A stretch of 8,156 nucleotides of DNA, taken from the NCBI GenBank assembly GCA_003503535.1, contig DOCI01000261.1:5637-13792 (forward strand), given 5' to 3'. Shown one piece after another: positions 7,318-8,156 of the stretch. A program made the translations under genes and the position numbers. This stretch comes from Planctomycetaceae bacterium (GTDB lineage Bacteria > Planctomycetota > Planctomycetia > Planctomycetales > Planctomycetaceae). The first letter of the stretch is position 1; each line of letters begins with the position of its first letter. The notes under the pieces are model-generated. The model worked only from the letters and a program-made list of their open reading frames with translations. It made no database searches and was not told the DNA's origin.

Positions 7318-7854
7318 TTACGGGTGTTCTTTTCTGACAAACCCGGTTTCCACGGCATGATCGATCAGATTGACAACGGGATCGTAAAATCGATTCGCAT
7401 TCAGCAAACCGATTGGCTTTGAATGGACGCCCAGCTGAGCCCAGGTCATCACCTCGAAAAACTCTTCAAATGTCCCCAATCCGCCTGGCAATGCGATGAA
7501 CGCATCCGACAGTTCGGCCATTTTTGCTTTTCGGGTGTGCATATCTTCTGTGATATGAACCTGAGTCAGTCCCGGATGAAGCAGTTCTTTGGTCGCCAGA
7601 AATTCAGGGATAACGCCGATGACTTCTCCATCAGCCTGCAAAACCGCATCCGCAATCAGCCCCATTAAGCCAACGCTGCCTGCACCGTAAACAAGAGACC
7701 AGTGATTTTCCGCAATTTTCCGGCCCAGTTCGACCGCAGCCGCCTGAAATTCTGGAGCATTTCCCGGCTGCGACCCCGCAAAAACACAGATTCTTTTCCA
7801 GAGGGAAGAGGCAAATTCAGACAAAACGGAGCTTTCAAATTGGACTTCAGGCAA
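7318..7854 (-). CDS. LOG-family protein (TIGR00730, cytokinin riboside 5'-monophosphate phosphoribohydrolase fold), probably C-terminally truncated
   Basis: A 178-residue Rossmann-fold protein of the 'lysine decarboxylase-like' LOG family; characterised members hydrolyse nucleoside 5'-monophosphates to base and ribose 5-phosphate. Seen are KRICVFAGSQPGN (20-32), VYGAGSVGLMGLIADA (55-70), VIGVIP (78-83), the catalytic-region TRKAKM (107-112) and PGGLGTFEE (123-131), all intact. The protein stops at GFVRKEHP, while the frame goes on for 32 codons of family-like sequence after the TAA. No ATG is available: an in-frame TAG lies at 7875-7873, and the only plausible starts are TTG at 7854 and TTG at 7824. 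The latter is seven bases after GAAAG and gives a more usual length before KRICVF. The active-site residues are upstream of the stop, so a truncated product might still fold, but decay of the gene is possible. Confidence 0.82.
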   Translation of the reverse strand: MPEVQFESSVLSEFASSLWKRICVFAGSQPGNAPEFQAAAVELGRKIAENHWSLVYGAGSVGLMGLIADAVLQADGEVIGVIPEFLATKELLHPGLTQVHITEDMHTRKAKMAELSDAFIALPGGLGTFEEFFEVMTWAQLGVHSKPIGLLNANRFYDPVVNLIDHAVETGFVRKEHP

Positions 7855-7881
7855 TTGTGAGACTGTATTAGACTACCGTAG

Positions 7882-7898
7882 GGTCCGCTGTGCGGACC
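7882..7898. repeat. REP-like hairpin GGTCCGC-TGT-GCGGACC
   Basis: A perfect 7-bp GC-rich stem with a TGT loop lies 28 bases upstream of the LOG TTG start. There is no T-run on the minus strand. The compact form suggests a dispersed palindromic repeat. It could also sequester the LOG leader if transcription starts further upstream. Confidence 0.5.
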
Positions 7899-7930
7899 AA
7901 ATTAACGACGTAATACCACATCAAGCCCAG

Positions 7931-8013
7931 GTAGGACAGGCTTCCAGCCTGTCTGCAATCTCCCCATTGACGTTATTATGAGCAAAGATAGACAGGCTGG
8001 AAGCCTGTCCTAC
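7931..8013. repeat. BIME-like pair: two 24-bp hairpin units in inverted orientation
   Basis: Arms 7931-7954 and 7990-8013 are perfect 24-base reverse complements. Each arm is itself a hairpin, GACAGGCT-TCC-AGCCTGTC in one and its complement in the other, with an 8-bp stem and 3-base loop. The 35 bases between are unremarkable. Two self-complementary units facing each other is the arrangement of REP/BIME elements, which are mobilised by RAYT (TnpA-REP) transposases. From memory this unit is frequent in planctomycete genomes; I could not check. Confidence 0.78.
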
Positions 8014-8156
8014 ATGATTTATTCAGAGATTCATCTACATGACCGTTCGTGATTTATGGACACTCTTGAAATTATAGATTCACTCGATATCCAGTACCAA
8101 TTCATATTTGACCAGTGATTATCTGGGTGGCACGTCCCAGAACGAAGTGATGGGCG
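8014..8156. other. Non-coding right end with a small dyad
   Basis: I see no gene in the last 143 bases. CTGGG (8123-8127) and CCCAG (8136-8140) form a 5-bp dyad with an 8-base loop. The following sequence to the window edge may be the beginning of another repeat unit, but it is cut off. Confidence 0.3.

Noticed and set aside
7978..8034. Short plus-strand ORF starting in the BIME-like spacer
   Set aside because: Only 18 codons, mostly inside the inverted repeat arm.

Overview
All six protein genes in this window lie on the minus strand. The mix points to a planctomycete: a secreted iduronate-2-sulfatase-type sulfatase, an AsmA-like membrane-anchored protein, a short GGQ release-factor-like protein, a groES-groEL pair whose GroEL lacks the usual GGM tail, and intergenic spaces full of short palindromic repeats. 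The phylum call is an inference from gene content; no rRNA or other marker is present.

Layout by position. 1-875: the 5' part of a large AsmA/DUF748-like gene that runs off the left edge. 876-1009: its upstream region, with one small palindrome. 1010-2317: a multi-pass GT-C type glycosyltransferase whose start overlaps the end of the upstream sulfatase gene (2250-3668), so the two are probably co-transcribed. 3669-4110: mostly a 223-bp element bounded by perfect 27-bp inverted repeats, then the groEL terminator. 4111-6128: groES followed by groEL, with a hairpin repeat in the 104-bp spacer. 6129-6618: the groES promoter region, then a roughly 230-bp nested palindrome bracketed by two more copies of that hairpin repeat. 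6619-7122: a release-factor-like gene. 7123-7317: two runs of degenerate 7-bp tandem repeats and the untranslated continuation of the next gene. 7318-7854: a LOG-family (TIGR00730) gene with a TTG start, interrupted by an in-frame TAA. 7855-8156: non-coding, with at least two further palindromic repeat families.

The genes do not form one pathway. Sulfatase and glycosyltransferase both fit sulfated-glycan or cell-surface polysaccharide metabolism; groES-groEL is a standard chaperonin operon; the release-factor-like and LOG genes are independent housekeeping-type genes. I see no defence island, CRISPR array, transposase, tRNA or rRNA.

The most interesting material is non-coding. A hairpin repeat occurs three times (5773-5814, 6385-6425, and inverted at 6588-6616). 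Copies one and two have a constant GTCA loop and constant flanks, but differ at four consecutive stem base pairs, all compensated. That suggests selection on structure. The second point is the LOG gene: after its TAA stop, 32 more codons stay open in the same frame and read like the expected LOG C-terminus, so the stop is a recent nonsense change, a read-through site or a sequence error.
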